Below, in pieces: positions 9,647 through 21,245 of a DNA stretch of 64,000 nt. The notes beneath the pieces were generated by a model that searched no databases, had not been told where the DNA came from, and saw only the letters and a list, made by a program, of their open reading frames with translations. The DNA comes from Gnetum montanum (Eukaryota > Streptophyta > Gnetopsida > Gnetales > Gnetaceae). The stretch covers positions 105,119 through 169,118 of the forward strand of contig MNCI01030017.1 in the NCBI GenBank assembly GCA_015680685.1. The letters are read 5' to 3'. A program made the position numbers and the translations under genes. Within the stretch, counting starts at the first letter, position 1. Each line of letters begins with the position of its first letter.

Positions 9647-10969
9647 TGGGCAAGATGCGATATCGCGTACGTGATACATCGCGACCCATGATACAACGTG
9701 GGTGCCTTAACGCGGCCGCCAGCACTATGTACAATTCATGTGTCATCACTCCTCTGGTAAACTACTTAGAAGAAATTGTGTAGGAGTCTTCTAGTTTGAC
9801 TCTTCTCTGTGAAGTGTACTCTAGAAAAATTAGGGTAATTCTTTTAGGCTCAGGAACTTCACTTAATAAGCAGTCTAACAAAAATAAACTAAGGCTTAGC
9901 TGATTCCCTTGCTCATAAATCTTAAACAAGCTTTTATGTAGGGCATCATTCATATATTAAAATGGGAAGAAAAGTCTTTTATTCTCTAGAGCTACCTAGG
10001 TCCATACATGATAATTAGAGATAGTATTAATGTCATTGCTAGAACAAAAGTTTAGAGTAGAAATGAAAAAACAATAGGGAAACTTGAGCTCTGAAGCCTT
10101 TAGAATGACATTCCTATATCCCTATGCCTTTGCTAAGCTTGTTGGTGGTAGATTGATGGCTTTCCCTCAGTAGGGGTGGTTTCAGAATTTAACGCTCAAC
10201 ACTTCTTCATTATATTATCAGGCCTTTATCTTTGTGATGTTCAGATCCATTAGACCATAAAGTTCATATGCCTTCTTAACATTAATGTCAATATAGTGCT
10301 CTATGATTTTCCTAAATTATAGCTTGTCCTTCTCATAAAATGTTTATGCTATTAAGCAATTCAAGACATCTCTAATGAGGTTTGCTCTTGACTTGAAATT
10401 GAGTTTATGGAGCCATGTTTTCTCATAAATTTCCCACGACTCCTCCACTAATCTTATAGATTGCAAGCTTGATTTTTCAACCAAATCATGGTCTTTGTCA
10501 AAACCAAAGAGATCAATGTTTTCCACTTCCAATTATAGTTGCACTATATTAATCTACTAGTAGAGCTAATCAATATTCAAATTGTATTATTGGAGATATT
10601 CGAAGAAAGCAAAGGTATCAACATCCTGAAAATTTTATGGTATCTCTTTCTTTTCTTTGTGCAACATTTGAGCTATCCTTTTTTGAGTTTCTTGAAGCTT
10701 TCTTGGACTCTCCAATGGCAACTCTATTTTTTATCTTAGCTTTGTCTTTGCACTTAGCGTTGCCTCAATTTTGGGTCCTGCTTGTTGATGACTTCGAAAT
10801 TTGTCTGAATCTTGATAATGAAGATTTAGAGCTCTATTATTTAATTTTCTCACTTGTGATAGACTAGTCAATTCAGCTCTCTACATTTGTCGCAAGCTTT
10901 ACTTCTACTAAGCTACTTCATTTAAGGCTTAAGGATTTAAATATTATCTTATAGGACATTTTTGAACTT

Positions 10970-13080
10970 ATTCGTGGAGCTAAATTTAAGCCTTCGAAAT
11001 TTGTTTTGTAAAGGAATCTAGCATGATGGAGTGAATTCAAATTTCTTCTTTAAATTGATCTTATGTCACACTATGTATTTTGTTGAGCTGGATTAAAAAT
11101 AAAATGTGCATGTGTAGAATTCTTGGTGGGCCTGAGATCTAACATGACTTGTAGAGCAATTTTAGAATTTACTTATAGAATCATTTTTGTGCCCAGTAAG
11201 CTTGCTCTTCAAAGAAACTGATGTGATAGAGTTGTTTTTGCACTTACTCATAGAGCTAAATTGTGGATTCATGTGTTGGCTCTATAAGTTGATGTGGAAG
11301 ATGCTCACATGGCAGAGTAACTTGTTTGTAGAGTCAAATTTTAGTTCTACAATAAACGTCCTATCTCCAAGCAAATGTGGCTCATAGAATCATCTTGAAG
11401 ATTGTTTGTAGAACCAATTTTTGATTTCATGAATTAGTCCTATTCAAAAGGCTAATGTGGTAGAGCCAATCTTTGCACTTGCTTATGAGCTTGGAATTTG
11501 GTTTTACTAATAACCTTGATGATGTCGCTTGTAGAACCAATTTGGTTTTTCCTTGTAGAATCAACTTTGAGTTCTATGAATTGGTATCGCATAAAGGATA
11601 ACATGAAAGAACTTCTTTAATGCCTATTTGTAGAGCTAAATTTTGCCTTCACAAAGCTGGTTTTACAAGTTGATGTGGTGGTGAGGGTTGAGCATTTCCA
11701 AAAGCTAGTCATAGAACGATTTTATAGAGCCACTTTCAAACTTGTGTACTTATTTTTGTTGTCGTGGACAAAAATGTTTCTACTCACTTGAAAGGTTGAC
11801 GTGGAAGAGTTTGTTTTATGCCTTGTTTGTAGAGATGAATTTTATCTCTACGAGCATCTCCCTATCATTAATGGCAACGTGGAAGAACCAAGAGTTGTGC
11901 ATCTTGTAGAGTCATTTTAGTAGAATCACTTCTTCATTCTACAAGTTCATAAGACAAAGCTGACGTGGTAGAGTCATTTTCTAGAGTTATTTTGTAGAAC
12001 CATAGTTTGTCTCTATAAAGGTCTTATCTCCAAACTTCCTTTTTGACCACAAAGAGTCATTTTCAGCCAAACAAAGTCCACGAGTCATATGCAAAACTAA
12101 TTCCACTATTTTCTTTTACTTAGACACCACAAAGCTAATCTAAGTAAAATCGTCTTTTAAAGTTAATTCTTGGTTCTACAAGTTTCCTTTACATACTAAT
12201 GTGGGCAAATGATGATGTAGCTTGTAGATCAAATTTTAGCTTTTCTTTCTAGAATTAGATTTTGGTTCTATAAATCCATCTTGCTTAGTATCTTTTTTGG
12301 CAAAAATGTGAATGTTGCTATGGAGTATAAGCTTATTATTCATAGACCGATTTTGTAGAACCACTTTTTGGTTCTATGAACTAGACCTCCCTAGAAGTTG
12401 ACATGGTGGAAATTGTCACAACATAAGCTAATGTGGCGGATGCTAACATGGCATAACTCATTTGTAGAATGGAAATATGCTCTACTAATGAGTTCTTCAT
12501 CAAGATACTAATGTGGTATATGTTGATGTGGAAGAGCTCTTTTGTAGAACTACCTTTTAACTTTACAAATCTAGCACCATACAACGAGTTGACATGGTAA
12601 AACCAAAAATAAGATTTTTTGTAAAGTAGAATTTTGTTCTATGTACAAGCTCTTTTTACTTTCTTTAACTAAATGATGATGAGGCTCATAGAACCAAGTT
12701 GTAGAATCTCTTTTTTGCTCCTAAAGTTATCTACCATAAGACGAAGCCTATGTGGAAAAGCAAATTTATAGAGTTGCTTTTTAATTTTACAAGCTTATTT
12801 TATATGACCACTAATGTAGCTATAGAACCCCTTTGTAAAGCTACTTTTTTGCCTCATGAGCAGGTTCTACATAAAAATAAGCTAATGTGGTAAAACTAAA
12901 AATTAGTTCTTTTGTGAAATAGAACCTTAGCTCTACGAAGGAGCTGATGTGGTAGAGCTATTTTTGAGTTAACTTATAGAACCCAAACTCAACTCTACTA
13001 ACCACATCATTGTGCCTATGTGGCAAAACTAATCAAAGCATTCTTTGTAGAGCCACTTATCAATTCTATGAATTGCTTCT
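10970..13080 (-). repeat. Degenerate tandem-repeat zone 3' of relic A's integrase
   Basis: Phrases such as TTGTAGAGCCACTTTT, GGTTCTACAAGTT and GATGTGGTAGAGC recur at loose 60-130-bp spacing for 2 kb. No reading frame survives. Tandem repeats in the region downstream of pol are an established trait of plant Tat/Ogre Ty3 elements, which fits the aRNH-bearing pol next to it. The exact period needs a self-alignment. Confidence 0.6.
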
Positions 13081-14639
13081 ACATTGGTAGAGCCAATTTA
13101 GTTAAACCATCTTTCACATTCATTGTCAAAGCAAAATTTCTCCTTAGCTCTCTGATGTGAAAACCCCTCCTTTTTCTTTTAAATTTTAAACCAAGATCCT
13201 TTTCTTTCAAGCAAGGGATAATGTTATTGCTTAATTGTTTGTTCGAATGCCTATTATTCATAAGCTTTGTAATTCTATTTTTGATGACCTCTACTTAACT
13301 TACAGTGAGGAAAACATGAATTTGGGCTTGTAATCTCTATTCTTGATGTCCAACATGGTCATCTCGTGTAGTGCCTAACTTAATTTGAAAAACTTAAGTC
13401 TTCAAATTTACAAATAACAAATTGAAAATCTTTAGGAGGGTTTACTTTTATCTCACAAGTTTTGATCATTTTAAAATTGTGTCATATCTCTGATAAGGCT
13501 TTTTCTAAAATTTTTCACTTGGAGCTTATCTTTCCAAAAACTCAATGCATCGAATCCTAGCTCGTTTTTACAGTGAGATCCAATTTGAAAAGTAGAACTT
13601 AACCTCTACTCCATTAATGGCGAACATTTTACCATGAATTATATTCTTGAGAAGAGGTTTTAAGCTAAAATGAATCTCACATTTACCATTTCCATAAACA
13701 TTTCCTTTTAGCACTTTACTTCTTTCTAGGGTTTGCTTTTTTTTACTAGCAGCATGAGAAGACTTCAGCCCATCATCATAATTTATGGTTGTTCCATGAA
13801 AATGGTACATTGTTGCAACAATAATTTTCCTAAACAAAATAACCTCTTTCTTTCAAAATTTATGTATAGACACAAATAAAAATGAGTAAAAGCTTACATA
13901 GTTATGTAAGGGAAAACCTTATAGCTTAAGGCTTAGCAGGGATGAAAAAACCCCAGTCCTAAAAACTTTAAAATTAGCTAACTAAAGCTAAGCTAATGAC
14001 TATATAGTAATTATGAATTTCCTTAGAACTTGTTGTTTTAAGGCTCCATCATACTCAAGCTCGATTTTCACCTAAGCCAATATTATGACTTGTATTTCAT
14101 TATTCCAACCTTTTCTTCTTTAGGCTCCTTAGAATTTGCATCTTCCTTGGGCTGCTCTTCTTCTTCTAGCTCCTCCTCTAAAATTTCGGGCTTCTTTTCA
14201 GTGTTGTTTTAAGGTCAATTAACCAAGGCATCGTCATAATTGAAAACCTGATTTGGACTCTTCTTGTTAATCTTTTCTCTTTATGAAAGATCAGAATACT
14301 CTGGAATTTTAACCCATTCTTGGACATGAATTGATTTTCCACTTGTGAGTGTGGAGAATTCATCAGAGAGCCATGTCATAAACAGACAATTATAGGCTAC
14401 TCCATAAGAGATAGCTTTATAAAATATCCTCTACACATGTTCCAAGCAATATTTGGATAGATATGGAATAAAAGGTCTTGCTCTCATCTTGACCTTCATG
14501 GGATCTGCAAATAACCTTCTTCTTACTATGGGCTTTGATTTTCTAGTCATGATACACTTATGGATTTCATAGCTTAGCTTTAGCTTCCTATATAGTCCTA
14601 AGAAATTAGTTATAACAAACTATGTACATATTTACAATT
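13081..14639 (-). other. Post-integrase spacer of relic A
   Basis: It contains short minus-strand frames with no recognised domain, for example 13837-13568 (MFRKIIVATMYHFHGTTINY) and 14363-14178. The first may be a remnant of an untypical C-terminal extension, but I cannot assign it. Confidence 0.4.
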
Positions 14640-15735
14640 CGTTTGGCCATTCTTGTGCAGCTGTCAGTGGATAGTTGCCCAAAATAATGCTTCAAATGAA
14701 GGGTGTTGAGTGGATAGCTCAACACCTATCTATCTAGTGAAGCAAGCTTAAAAGTATTTCTAGCCACTTGTTGCTTAATCATCAATGGCCTGATCCATCT
14801 AGCTAAAAATTTATTTGTTTTATCTTTCTTATTAGCTTTCCAAAATAGGATCAAGTCTTCTCTAAATGTCTTCAATTTCACTTGACAGTCAAACCATTTC
14901 TTCATTAATGTTTTATTATGTAAGAACTTATCTTTGGCTTCATCAATTTTAGCTTCCCTTTTTAATAACAAAGCCATTACAACATGTTCTAATTATGGAC
15001 CATAATTTTCCATAAAGTCAACTACTGAAGACACAATTGTATTAGTTATTCGAGCATTTACTTGTAAACTAAGCTGAATGGTATAGTCACTATAGATTTC
15101 TTTATTTAAATCCTATCAATCAATAGGGCTCCTTGTAACACTTCATGCTAATTTTCCACATTATTATCCATGGAATGCTTGATGTAAGAGATCAGCTTTT
15201 TATTTGTGGATTTAGCTAGACCAATTCCTTGTGAATAGTAGTTTGAAGATGAATAGAGTAAAATTGATTTCTTTGAAGTCCACCTTATGAACTCAATTGA
15301 TTGAAAAGTAGTGTTGTTATAAGTTACTAATGATTATGGCATACCAAATTGATTCATAATGTATTGTTTAAAAAGCTTAATTACATCACAGGATGTACTT
15401 CTTCTTAGCACTTTAGCCTCTAGCCACCTAGTGAAATAATTAGTGGCTATCAAAATAAATTTATGGCCTGCTTCAGATGGAGTAATAGCTCCTATAAAAT
15501 CCAATTCCCATCTTTGAAAAGCCTTGTCTTTTATTATTGGTTTTAGTGAAGCATTAGCTTTTCTTAGCTTTAGCCCATGTATTTGGCACTTGTGATAGGT
15601 TAAAATTTTATCTCTGATGTCCTTGTACATAGTGGACCAATGGAAGTCATATCTTAGTATATGTTGCATTGTGGTTCTTAGGGATTCATAATGAAGGCCT
15701 TCATGATCATGGAATTGCTTCAATGTGATGCACAT
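14640..15735 (-). pseudogene. Ty3 integrase, relic A (inactive)
   Basis: The frame starts with an H2C2 zinc domain (HDHEGLHYESLRTTMQH, then YHKCQ in place of the usual CHKCQ). The integrase core follows: RWELDFIGAI holds the first catalytic Asp, but ATNYFTRW has Asn where the family has Asp. Past a frameshift, SQGIGLAKSTNK has Lys where the catalytic Glu belongs. The C-terminal part (14977-14726) has LILFWKANKKDKTNKFLARW, the usual SH3-like region. The enzyme would insert element DNA into the chromosome; at least two catalytic residues are lost. It follows RNase H directly, as in normal Ty3 pol. Confidence 0.85.
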
Positions 15736-15899
15736 TCCAATAAAAGACCTTTTTAATATTTAATATATAGAATTCCTTGAGTATAGATGTATTTCTTGGG
15801 TTTGATTATAAAAGTTGTTTCCTTACCTTTAGATAAATTCTTGCAAATTTCTTAGCTAATAAGAAACTTTATTATGTCATCATACCAATTTTTAATTTT

Positions 15900-16400
15900 A
15901 GAAAGGGCTAGCACTTCTTATTCAAATTCTTTGCCATCATCCTAGCTAATCCCATATTTTTTATTATCTTACAAGTTTCCAAAGTGAAACTAAATGGTTC
16001 AAGTTTGATTATCCAGTTAGCTCTCTTAAGCCCAATTTTATTTTGTGATAGGAATTGCCTTATAATTAGCTCTATCGTCATAATATGAACCAAAGCATTT
16101 TGAAAATAATATGTAAAATATTCCAAAGCTTTAATCACGACAAATGCTTATTTTTCCAATTTAGAATAATTTTTTAGCCTCTTTTAACTAGTAACCAAAA
16201 AATTCAATTGGCTTCTCTTCTGTTTCATATTTTTGTGTTAATAATGCAGTCAATGAATCCTTGAGAAAAAAGCATATAGCCAAAAATCTTCTTTTAATTT
16301 TAGTTTTACTAGATATGGAGCTTCTAAAATTACTTTCTTTATTTGGGCTGAAGCTTCAAGTGATTCTTTAGTCTTTCTTATTTCCACATGTTTCTTTAAC
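15900..16400 (-). pseudogene. RT-linked RNase H domain, relic A
   Basis: Minus-strand translation shows the connection and RNase H region of Ty3 pol: KKVILEAPYLVKLK, FVVIKALEYFTYYFQNALVH, and IRQFLSQNKIGLKRANWIIK with LEPFSFTLE. This is the ordinary RNase H that follows RT and removes the RNA strand during reverse transcription. Stops occur between 16200 and 16140. It lies between RT and integrase, so relic A has two RNase H domains, the other being upstream at 17590-18045. Confidence 0.75.
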
Positions 16401-16599
16401 ATTTGTGAGAGAGGCTTTCTTATTTTTGTAAATCTAGGAATAAACTTTTTAACAAAGTTTGCTTTAGAAAGAAGAACCTTAGTGTCTTTTTATTTGTGGA
16501 ATGTTCTATACCTTGAATAGCCTCAATTCTAGCTTGATCAATAACTATCCCCTTTTGACAAATTATGTGGTGAAGTAAACTACCTAAATTTACTCCAAA

Positions 16600-17290
16600 G
16601 ATACATTTTTTTTTGGATTTAAAGAAACACCAAATTTCTTACATCTGTTGAATATTTCCTGTAGATGATACGCATGATCTTATTCATATTTTGAGTAAAT
16701 GGTAATGTCATCTAAGCAAATGGCAATGATTTTTCCAATAAGACATTAAAAGCTATATTTATGGCTCTTTGAAAAGTTGCCCCTACATTTGATAAGCCAA
16801 AGGATATTCTTTTATAAGAAAATGTTCTTGATTTTGTGATGAATGATGTTTTAAATCTATCATATTTATCCACTATTATTTGGTTATAACTTGAAAATCC
16901 ATCTAGGAATAAATATAATTGGCAATTTGATACTTTAATCAACATTTCATCGATTCTAGAGAGTGGGTATCTATCCTTAATTGAAGCTTTATTTAAGTTC
17001 CTGAAATCAACACATAGCCTTATATCTTCTGTGTTTTTCCTGATTGGAACTAAATTGGCTATTCAAGTTGAGTATATAATTGGATATATTATGTAAGCTC
17101 CTAATAACTTCTTGATTTTAGCTTCAATTGCTAGTTTAAAAACTGGATTAAACTTTCTTAACTTCTATTTAATTATCTTTCAATCCTTTATTGGAGAAAT
17201 CTTACAAGTCATAATGTTAGGATTAAAAGTTCTCAAATGGTCGTACGACAAAGCAAAGACATTCTCTTTGAGTACTTGTATCATGAGTTT
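16600..17290 (-). pseudogene. Ty3 reverse transcriptase, relic A
   Basis: Recognisable RT blocks in order: NPVFKLAIEAKIKKLLGA, LVPIRKNTEDIRLCVDFRNL, YPLSRIDEMLIKVSNCQLY, FLDGFSSYNQI (first catalytic Asp), KTSFITKSRTFSYKRISFGL and GATFQRAI. After a frameshift, ICLDDITIYSK (about 16690-16720) is the active-site box with Cys for the usual Tyr. The pattern is that of plant non-chromoviral Ty3 elements. Several stops make it non-functional. Confidence 0.88.
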
Positions 17291-17589
17291 CCTTGTGTTT
17301 TGCTGAAGCCTTATCTCAATATTAAGAAACTTTGGAAAGTCTTAACATCCTAAATTTATTGACTCATAGGCTAGATCGTCTACATTTTGAATGTCTAATC
17401 CTTTAATAGTTTTTATTTGAATTCTTCCTCCAATTGTAATACCTTTTAAGGTGTCCCTCTTACTCTTGATTTTGAATTATCCTTTTAATGAATTTGGCCT
17501 TTGAATTCTATAGTATTTTTGAGAAATTGAACTATTTGATGATCATCCTCAAAAACTTGAAAACATTCCTTGTTATTAGGGACTATTGG

Positions 17590-18045
17590 ATTTTACTCTA
17601 ATTCAATTACTATCTTATGACATTTGGTAGCCTTTGACAAGTCTTGCATTGAAGCTGCTACTACAAGTTCATCAACCCTCTGGTTTCTTTCTCTTGGAAT
17701 GTTTTCAATCCTATATTCTATAAAATTTTTAAGTAAGTTCATTGCCATTTTCTTATAAGCTTTTAATAATGAACTTTTAACACTATACCTTTCTTGGACT
17801 TGGTCAAATATGAGCTTTGAGTCTCCTTTGACTTCTAATTTTTGGATGCCTTTTTCATGGGCTATTCTCAACCCTCTACACAAAGCCTCATATTCAGCTC
17901 TATTATTAGTATAAGAAAATTCCAATCATATAGCTTTAAATTCTACTTGATTTTTTGGGCTCATTAGGAGAATACCAATTTCTTCTCCCTTGGAGTTGCA
18001 AGCTCCATCAAAGTATAGTTGTGAGAATTATTTTGACTGATTATC
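17590..18045 (-). pseudogene. Additional archaeal-type RNase H (aRNH) upstream of RT, relic A
   Basis: The domain begins LYFDGACNSKGEEIGILL (first catalytic Asp) and continues FSYTNNRAEYEALCRGLRIA, GIQKLEVKGDSKLIFDQVQ, and IPRERNQRVDELV. TNN-AEYEAL and GDS-LI are the hallmarks of the extra RNase H found in plant Tat-lineage Ty3 elements. It is separated from RT by only about 300 bp, with no LTR or foreign sequence between, so it belongs to the same pol. In the Tat elements I recall, the extra domain follows the normal RNase H; here it precedes RT, as also in relic E. Confidence 0.85.
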
Positions 18046-19069
18046 TGAATGCATAATTTGAATTTCTCAGATTGAGCTAACTCATAACTCAACTTCTCTT
18101 GATTCAATTCTTTTATTCTTTCCTCCTAAAGTCACATTCTTTGTCATCAAGGGCTTGTTATATATATATATGATTTGGCTCTCCCTTCTATGGCAACCAC
18201 ATATGTGAATAATTTGTAATTATATATCCTGAGAAATTTCAGCTACAACTTTTGCTTAACAATAAGATGTAGGAATCTAGATTATTAGCTCCTTGGATGG
18301 CAATTCTACTTTTAACCCTTGGATCTAAAGGTAATTGAAGCAATACATTTGGTAATTCACCTGATACTTTTGTTAACTTTGGACAATTTTCTTTTCTAAT
18401 TACTAGGTTTGAGTCCTAATTGATTGCATATTTTCAAAGGATCAAAATTCAAACACTCATCTCATCTCATTTGCATTTTAGCAAAATGCCTAAACAAGCC
18501 CCACCACCAAATCTTTGAAAAAGGAAGGGTAGGGAATGCATACTACAATGACAAATCAAACAATGATGCCAAGGTGCTTTAGGTAACCTCACTAAGATGA
18601 ATCATGTACCACCAATGATCCTCACACACATTCATCACCTCATCCGTGTGTTATTAAAGATATCTTTCTCTCACTACATCACAAACCTTTTCTCCATCCT
18701 AAAATATTGCACCTAGTAATTTACCTATAAAATCCCTCTTGATGGTGTTATGACTATTGTAACCATTCTTCCTTTGCAAATGAAGATGCAATTGTTCACT
18801 TTCAAATGTAAATATTATTGGTGTTTGGGTTTTGGTCTTTTTGAAAACTCATTTAAAGAGACTATCGCCTAGAGCGTCTTTCATATTTGTATGGAAACCT
18901 GGGATAGTCTTTGCCAATAGAGCAATGATGGGATTTAAACTTAGGGATTCTGAAATTTGATTTAAGTTAATAAGTGAGAAATTTATAATCTGACATAAGA
19001 AAAAAGGTGAACTTGAACCTAGCTCTAAATTGACCTTTTGATTTTCTCCGCTAGGAGTACAGCTTCCTG
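18046..19069. other. 5' remnant of relic A and unassigned DNA
   Basis: The first 300 bp on the minus strand reads on from pol with stops (LPNVLLQLPLDPRVKS) but shows no clear protease. No LTR was found upstream, so A is 5'-truncated. The second copy of the 70-bp palindromic repeat is at 18842-18911. Confidence 0.4.
18842..18911. repeat. Palindromic repeat, copy 2
   Basis: The reverse complement matches 2097-2167, including AGACGC, CTAGGCGATAGTCTC and GAGTTTTCA. It keeps the outer GAGACTAT/ATAGTCT pairing, while the inner CpG positions have decayed. Confidence 0.6.
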
Positions 19070-19561
19070 TTATAGTTTACCAGCTTGAACCTCCAAGAGG
19101 AGGCAGACTTCCTTTAGCAAGTCCTTACATTGGACCCTTTTCTTTTCCTCTGGTAATTTAGCACAAAATGCTCTATTGAAATACAATTCCACATTGAGTT
19201 CTTCCTCCTTCAGCTGGAGTGATCTGAATAGATTTAGGAAAGAAGGGAAAGAAGTTGAAAAGAAAGGGGTACCAACTCGAGTTTTCGGATAGGGACCTGC
19301 ACATGCCCACCGCTTACATTGATATTTTACCAAAAAAAAAAAAAAGTGCAGAGATGTTTGGGAATTGTTGACTGAAGCTTTTTTTTTGGTTTTTCCAACC
19401 CTGGGGTCTATTTTGTTGAAACTTCCTTCCTTTTCCTTTTCAACTGTTTGTGCCTTCTGCCTGTTCAGGTCAGGCTCAGGCTCCTCCAGACTGTTGGTGT
19501 TCCAAGCTCTTTTGGATCCCTCCATCTCTTCTGCCATGTACCTACACACACAAAAATACAT
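19070..19561 (-). pseudogene. Unrecognised, possibly host-derived exon(s), minus strand
   Basis: A 163-codon frame with mixed, protein-like composition. A good acceptor (TTTTTGTGTGTGTAG) precedes TACATGGCAGAAGAG, giving MAEEMEGSKRAWNTNS and KAQTVEKEKEGSFNKIDP. After an A/T-rich stretch (19328-19400) that breaks the sense, a second acceptor-like CTATTCAG precedes SLQLKEEELNVELYFNRAF and KDLLKEVCLLLEVQAGKL. Charged, helix-rich, no named domain. It may be a relic of a real gene rather than of a transposon, but I cannot say which. Confidence 0.3.
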
Positions 19562-19567
19562 ATCTAA

Positions 19568-19703
19568 AACAGAATCACTACTTTTTAAAAATGAACCAGA
19601 AGAACACCAAAAGTCTCATTAACGGCATTAAAAATACATAACAGAATCACTACTTTTTAAAAATGAACCAGAAGAACACCAAAAGTCTCATTAACAACAT
19701 TAA
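19568..19703. repeat. 72-bp tandem duplication
   Basis: AACAGAATCACTACTTTTTA and the following bases repeat starting at 19568 and 19640; the second copy is slightly shorter at its end. Confidence 0.9.
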
Positions 19704-19889
19704 ATAACAACCTTGACGGAAGCTGAAATGTTCACAATCAATAATATATATATGCTATGTCAACCCAAGCTTTTAAATTTTACCTAATAGAGCAATAGTT
19801 TAAGGCATCCCTTCTTATTTTTTTTAGAGATGCAATAACATTATAATGATGGGAAAGAAAGCAAAAAATAATTTAATAATAATAATAAT

Positions 19890-20175
19890 GACAGAATATC
19901 CGCCCTCATACATTTCATCCTCTACGGTTTGTCTCCCTGGAGGCGTGGCAATCCAAGAATCGGTACCTGCAACTGCATAATCAGCAGGGGATGCTACAGT
20001 AAGATTCATCCAGTTCAAGTGGGCACTGAAACATTTGCATATGGTGCAGGTATTGGTGTCGGTGCATGCCCAGCCGTTGTAGAATCATATGTTGTAGCAC
20101 AAGGCGTAGCACCAAAATCAGTGCGACATGATCCTGGTGTAGTATGATGCAGTTGCTTGATTCGACTGTAAGAAG
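19890..20175 (-). pseudogene. Unrecognised Pro/Thr/Ala-rich exon remnant, minus strand
   Basis: A strong acceptor (TTCTCTTCTTACAG) at about 20182-20169 is followed by frames QLHHTTPGSCRTDFGATP and TPIPAPYANVSVPT. After one frameshift the frame continues NLTVASPADYAVAGTDSW and IATPPGRQTVEDEMYEGGYS. Composition and codon use resemble a genuine low-complexity plant protein segment, unlike the retroelement relics. The family is not recognised. It could be part of the same broken gene as 19070-19561. Confidence 0.3.
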
Positions 20176-21245
20176 AGAATGGCAAGTTCTACGTTCGCTG
20201 GATGGATTGATAGATGGTTGCCAGAGGCAAGCTAGCAGAGAGCTAGATTAATCAAGTGCCCAAGTGTATCCTCCTATTCTTGCTACACCCCTTACCATTT
20301 TCCAAAGGAAGAAACTATTATGGACCATTGGGCGTAGCAGCCGTGCATGTCGTTGATTTTGTTGCTTTTTTGGCAGTTCTCACACTGATGTTTCTTCTTT
20401 TTTTATCGTTCATGGCAGCCAGAAACATCTATTTTTGTTGCACATGCCGGCTCTATGCATTGGTGTGCTATAAACCCGCTGTGCACTATCGCCAGTTTTG
20501 TTAGTTTCATCATGCATGCCGCGTTATGTGCTGGTGTACTGCTGTAAACCTGCTATACATGCACTAGACTTGCTAATTTTAATGGTATTGAAGCATGGGT
20601 TTAGTGAGAAATAATGGTAGATTGTATCAAATTATCAAGTTTATGTACAAAATAAGATGCAAAGCAAACTTCTTTGTTATATGTAGGAAGGAAATATAGT
20701 TCAAGAATATTTGGTCTGTAATGATTAAATGTTGGTCAAAAACACAAGACAACCACCACTGTTATCAATTACAAAGACATACCACAAGTCATCTTGTTCT
20801 TTTTTAGAAGGGGTACGATCTAACAGCACTTTGGATATCATCTTCGAATGATTTTTTAGCTTGAGAATATCTATGCTACTGTTGCTCTTTTCTTGAATTG
20901 TCTCAATCTGCTTCGTCTCAAAATTCATCTTTTCCATGACTTATGGCAGACACAACTTACCCATTAGGGTACCCATGTTTCCCTACCATGCAATTGAGCA
21001 CACTCCATTGCGAAAATCATGCAAAAAACTTTTATTTTGGATCTACCATGAATCTAACTAGGCAAGTATCTTGTAGACTCACGACCATTTTCGTTGTTCA
21101 CATTTGTAATAATCTGGATAGAGCCATGCATAGGAATAAGAGTCTTTGTCATACAGTAATGTTTTGTCAAAGGGCATGTCTGCCATTTGAATCCATGAAT
21201 TTGTGTTAAAGTTGTAGCACTCTGCCTTCTTGCTACTTGGTTTTG
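20176..21245. other. Unassigned region, less decayed than its surroundings
   Basis: Several 60-88-codon frames exist on both strands (for example minus 21299-21054, plus 20943-21209) but none has a recognisable motif. Possibly intron or flank of the gene relic to the left. Confidence 0.35.

Larger units (their letters stand above)
8734..9748 (-). mobile_element. Solo LTR of the B/C/D family (TSD CTCCT)
   Basis: The 1015-bp block starts TGATGAGTGG and ends GTGTCATCA on the plus strand and is flanked on both sides by CTCCT (8729-8733 and 9749-9753), a perfect 5-bp target duplication. Read on the minus strand it has the family layout: GATATC-type palindromes, TATAAAT (plus 9601-9607 reversed), and an end matching the LTRs of D at 48319 and 54593. 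It contains no internal sequence, so it is the product of LTR-LTR recombination. It is much richer in CpG than B's LTR, suggesting a young insertion. It interrupts relic A's accessory ORF. Confidence 0.93.
6797..10867 (-). pseudogene. Accessory coiled-coil ORF of Ty3 relic A (split by a solo LTR)
   Basis: Read on the minus strand, broken frames continue from about 10867 to 6797, interrupted by the solo LTR at 8734-9748. Early parts include KLQETQKRIAQMLHKEKKEI and WEIYEKTWLHKLNFKSR (10532-10344). Around 8040-7400 the translation is rich in Lys, Gln and Glu (for example KYARVKKAKKLKLERIR). The last part, 7339-6797, is a heptad-rich coiled coil (MSSELEQARKEK, MRETRKEMTNMREKQVKF). I recognise no enzyme domain. 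The ORF lies 3' of pol, as the accessory ORFs of B and C lie 3' of protease. An alternative is an Ogre-style ORF1 belonging to the gag at 5.1-5.8 kb. Confidence 0.45.
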
